Assembly (NCBI GenBank): GCA_021836225.1
Contig: JAKBJA010000032.1
Location: forward strand, 1-10,657
Length of the DNA stretch: 10,657 nucleotides
Direction of reading: 5' to 3'
Source: Pseudomonadota bacterium
GTDB lineage: Bacteria; Pseudomonadota; Gammaproteobacteria; Burkholderiales; Thiobacillaceae
This document shows, piece by piece, positions 7,750 through 10,657 of this stretch. The first letter of the stretch is position 1. The number at the start of each line of letters is the position of its first letter. Position numbers and translations under genes: made by a program. Under the pieces are notes generated by a model that did not search any database, had not been told where the DNA came from, and was given only the letters and a program-made list of their open reading frames with translations.

Positions 7750-9157
7750 TGGGATAGAGATCGTTCATCAGGCGCAACTGGCTTTCGGCGTCAGCGCCCA
7801 ACGGCGACTGCCGCGCGAGCGTTGCCATCGTCATGCCGGGCTGTGCCGTGATCAACTGCAGCAGATGCGGCCGCGCCGCCTGCCGCTCGGCCGGGGTGAT
7901 CGCACGAAAGCTGTTGATCGCCGCGCGCAGGGTGTTGCGTTCGCGCTCGTAGACAGGCTTGTCCTTCGCCATGCCGGCGATCAGATATTGCGTGCCGTTG
8001 AACACCACGACCGCCACCACCACAGGCTTGCCCTGCTGCGCGCCGGCGGCGAATGCGGCCGGGTAACCGCTCAGGCTCCCTCTGTCGTAGCGCGCGCCTG
8101 CATCGAGCTTGACGCCTTTCTGCAGCGTTTCCAGCGCCCTGTCATGCTTCGGCCCCTGCTGAAGTTCGACCACCGCGTCGCCCTTGGGACTCAGCGCGAT
8201 CACCCGGTCGGGCCGGTTCTGCACCCGCCAGCCTGGCGGGAACTGGATCGCCAGACCGAGCTTTTCATGCAGCAGCGCATTGTTGCGGATCAGGCCCTGA
8301 TCGGGGCTGTCGCCGAAATAGACGCCGGCCATCTTCTGCAGGTAGTCGCTGCGGCCCTCGCGCGGGTTGGCGACGGTGTATTTGTTCGCCTCCCCCACCA
8401 CCTGCCTGAGGCGTGCATCGTTGCTGGGGTGGGTGTCGAAGGTGCCGTGGTAGGTGCGCGGCTGGCGGCCGTCGCGCTTGGCCTGTTCGGCGGAAAACAG
8501 TTCCTGGTTTTTCAGCACGCCGATGACCTCGATCATCGCCTGCGGACGGTAGCCGGTCCTGGCCAGATATTCGGCGCCGAGGCGGTCGGATTCCAGTTCG
8601 TGTTCGCGGCCGTAACCGGAGGTCCAGGCCTGCGCCAGCGTCTGCAGCAGCGACGCGCCCGCCTGGTTGTTCAGTCCCGGAACCAGGATCGACCCCAGTA
8701 CCGCGCCCAGGCCGACCGCGGTGGACGCGCTTTGCTGGCGCACGCCGTGGCGCGCGGTGACGTGGCCGATTTCGTGACCGACCACTCCGGCCAGTTCGGC
8801 CTCGGAATTCAGGTACGCCATGATGCCGCGGGTAATGTAGACATAGCCGCCGGGCAGGGCGAAGGCGTTGACATCGGGGCTGTCGACGACGGTGAAATGC
8901 CATTGCAGGTTCGGCCGGTGGCTTTGCTGCGCCAGCCGCTGGCCGACGCCGTTCACGTAGGCCTGCAGCGCCGGGTTATCCAGCGCCGCGTATTCCTTCA
9001 GCACATCCGCGTGCGCCTGCGCGCCCATCTGGATTTCCTGCTGCTCGGACATCAGCACGAAGTCCTTGCCACCGGTCACCGGATTTTGCGCGCAGTGGGT
9101 GAGCCCCAGTGCACCGAAGACGATCACTGCGATGCGGCGAAAAGCTTGGGTGTTCAC
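7706..9157 (-). CDS. M48-family zinc metalloprotease, probable lipoprotein/periplasmic
   Basis: This is a BepA/YfgC- or LoiP-like M48 peptidase, a family that works in outer-membrane protein quality control. It is 483 aa from GTG at 9157. The N terminus has basic residues, a hydrophobic stretch and LTHC (C22), then AQNPVTGGKDFVLMSEQQE; NPVTG right after the Cys is common in M48 lipoproteins. The catalytic motif is VVGHEIGHVTARH (H128, E129, H132), with the third zinc-ligand region HELESDRLGAEYL (about 186-198). FDTHPSNDARL (about residues 260-270) is the family's typical downstream element. The C-terminal part has a domain of unclear role ending in LRLMNDLYPSGEPKPGQLLKIV. The frame is open to 9220, but that start falls inside the rpmE terminator, so GTG 9157 is preferred; a purine-rich AAAGAGA lies a few bases upstream. 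It heads a unit with the GT39-like gene and mobA. Confidence 0.9.
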   Translation of the reverse strand: MNTQAFRRIAVIVFGALGLTHCAQNPVTGGKDFVLMSEQQEIQMGAQAHADVLKEYAALDNPALQAYVNGVGQRLAQQSHRPNLQWHFTVVDSPDVNAFALPGGYVYITRGIMAYLNSEAELAGVVGHEIGHVTARHGVRQQSASTAVGLGAVLGSILVPGLNNQAGASLLQTLAQAWTSGYGREHELESDRLGAEYLARTGYRPQAMIEVIGVLKNQELFSAEQAKRDGRQPRTYHGTFDTHPSNDARLRQVVGEANKYTVANPREGRSDYLQKMAGVYFGDSPDQGLIRNNALLHEKLGLAIQFPPGWRVQNRPDRVIALSPKGDAVVELQQGPKHDRALETLQKGVKLDAGARYDRGSLSGYPAAFAAGAQQGKPVVVAVVVFNGTQYLIAGMAKDKPVYERERNTLRAAINSFRAITPAERQAARPHLLQLITAQPGMTMATLARQSPLGADAESQLRLMNDLYPSGEPKPGQLLKIVQ

Positions 9158-9189
9158 GTCTGTCTCTTTCTCGGGATGCGGCGCCCGAA

Positions 9190-9195
9190 ATGATA
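9190..9195 (-). promoter_or_regulatory. Possible -10 element for the M48 protease gene
   Basis: TATCAT (five of six matches to TATAAT) on the minus strand lies about 33 bases before the GTG start, just after the rpmE terminator, where a promoter is needed. No convincing -35 is seen at 16-18 bases, so this is a weak call. Confidence 0.25.
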
Positions 9196-9218
9196 CCGTT
9201 GCCACGCCGTAAAAACGC

Positions 9219-9242
9219 AAAAAGCGGCCGAAGCCGCTTTTT
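9219..9242 (-). terminator. Rho-independent terminator of rpmE with UUCG tetraloop
   Basis: A perfect 10-bp inverted repeat: read on the minus strand it is AAAAAGCGGC, loop TTCG, GCCGCTTTTT. The GC core closes the very stable C(UUCG)G tetraloop and ends in a T run, the classic intrinsic terminator form. It starts about 26 bases after the rpmE stop. Flanking A and T runs could let it work in both directions, but no plus-strand gene runs into it. The loop orientation points to the minus strand. Confidence 0.92.
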
Positions 9243-9268
9243 GAATGTACCGCGCAGACCGGCTTGCT

Positions 9269-9487
9269 TCAGGCCGCAGTTGACTTCATGCCATAGCGCT
9301 GACGGAACTTCTCGACGCGACCGGCAGTGTCGACGATCTTCTGCTTGCCGGTGTAGAACGGATGGCAGGACGCGCAGACTTCCACGTGCAGCTTGTCCTT
9401 GCCCAGCGTGGAGCGGGTTACGAAGGTGCTGCCGCAGGAGCAGGTCACGGAGACTTCTTTGTAATCGGGGTGAATGCCGGCTTTCAT
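9269..9487 (-). CDS. rpmE: 50S ribosomal protein L31, zinc-binding type
   Basis: L31 is a small protein of the large subunit near the central protuberance that contributes to the bridge with the 30S subunit. It is 72 aa, matching the family (about 70). It is the zinc (C+) form, with C16-S-C18 and C38-A-S-C41 and the family motifs MKAGIHPDY and HPFYTGKQK. The frame is open to 9544, but ATG 9487 is set by a GAAGGAA Shine-Dalgarno (9493-9499) about six bases upstream and by the conserved N terminus. It lies directly after rho on the same strand, an order common in proteobacteria, but with its own promoter and terminator, so it can be expressed as a single-gene unit. A zinc-type L31 is often paired in genomes with a zinc-free paralog under Zur control; none is visible here. 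Confidence 0.97.
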   Translation of the reverse strand: MKAGIHPDYKEVSVTCSCGSTFVTRSTLGKDKLHVEVCASCHPFYTGKQKIVDTAGRVEKFRQRYGMKSTAA

Positions 9488-9525
9488 GGCAATTCCTTCA
9501 ATGGGTTGAATTCGGAGAACGCAAG

Positions 9526-9554
9526 AGTATAGCGGGATACGCAAGCTTAATCAA
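9526..9554 (-). promoter_or_regulatory. Sigma70-type promoter of rpmE
   Basis: On the minus strand, TTGATT (9549-9554) and TATACT (9526-9531) are separated by exactly 17 bases. They match the consensus in four and five of six positions. The predicted start near 9519 gives a leader of about 30 bases carrying the rpmE Shine-Dalgarno. The -35 begins only 13 bases past the rho stop. Confidence 0.75.
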
Positions 9555-9567
9555 GCCCGCCGCCTCA

Positions 9568-10657
<1,090 letters not shown>

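Noticed and set aside
7541..9193. 550-aa plus-strand open frame opposite the M48 protease and the start of the membrane protein gene
   Set aside because: It mirrors the antisense of well-supported genes in GC-rich DNA, is rich in Arg/His/Gln as typical shadow frames are, and shows no recognisable domain.
9488..9544. 19-residue N-terminal extension of rpmE
   Set aside because: It covers the -10 element and leader, and L31 proteins conventionally start at MK in this position with a good Shine-Dalgarno.
9540..9567. Possible terminator hairpin after rho
   Set aside because: Only a 4-bp GCTT/AAGC stem with no GC core and no T run is seen. The sequence is better explained as the rpmE -35 region.

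Overview
The window is GC-rich, densely coded bacterial chromosome with no mobile element, tRNA, rRNA or CRISPR array. The adjacent rho-rpmE pair, high GC content and protein flavour suggest a betaproteobacterium. A persulfide dioxygenase beside a complete glycolate oxidase would fit an autotrophic sulfur oxidiser of the Thiobacillus type. That assignment is inference: no marker gene here settles the taxonomy.

Positions 1-5546 (+ strand) form one compact transcription unit. It holds the C-terminal part of a DUF1537 (four-carbon acid sugar kinase family) gene cut by the window edge, then glcD, glcE and glcF, then an ETHE1-type persulfide dioxygenase. The first two junctions are TGATG stop/start overlaps, glcE-glcF has a 1-nt gap, and glcF-dioxygenase has a 19-nt gap with a strong Shine-Dalgarno. 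GlcDEF oxidises glycolate to glyoxylate and passes electrons through FAD and Fe-S clusters. The upstream kinase probably acts on a small hydroxy-acid, but its substrate is unknown. The dioxygenase detoxifies persulfide sulfur to sulfite.

Positions 5580-9157 (- strand) converge on that unit after a 33-nt gap. In transcription order they hold an M48-family metalloprotease with a lipoprotein-like N terminus, a GT39/ArnT-like polytopic membrane protein with degenerate catalytic motifs, and mobA (molybdenum cofactor guanylyltransferase). The first two overlap by 44 nt if the GTG start is right, and the last two are 4 nt apart.

Positions 9219-10657 (- strand) hold rho, cut at its 5' end by the window edge, and rpmE (zinc-type ribosomal protein L31). 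rpmE has its own good sigma70-like promoter just after rho and a strong UUCG-loop intrinsic terminator that separates it from the protease gene. All stretches over 300 bases are coding.

No clearly new multi-gene system is seen. The points most worth a second look are the coupled DUF1537 kinase with glcDEF, the divergent GT39-like protein, and the persulfide dioxygenase in a glycolate oxidase operon.
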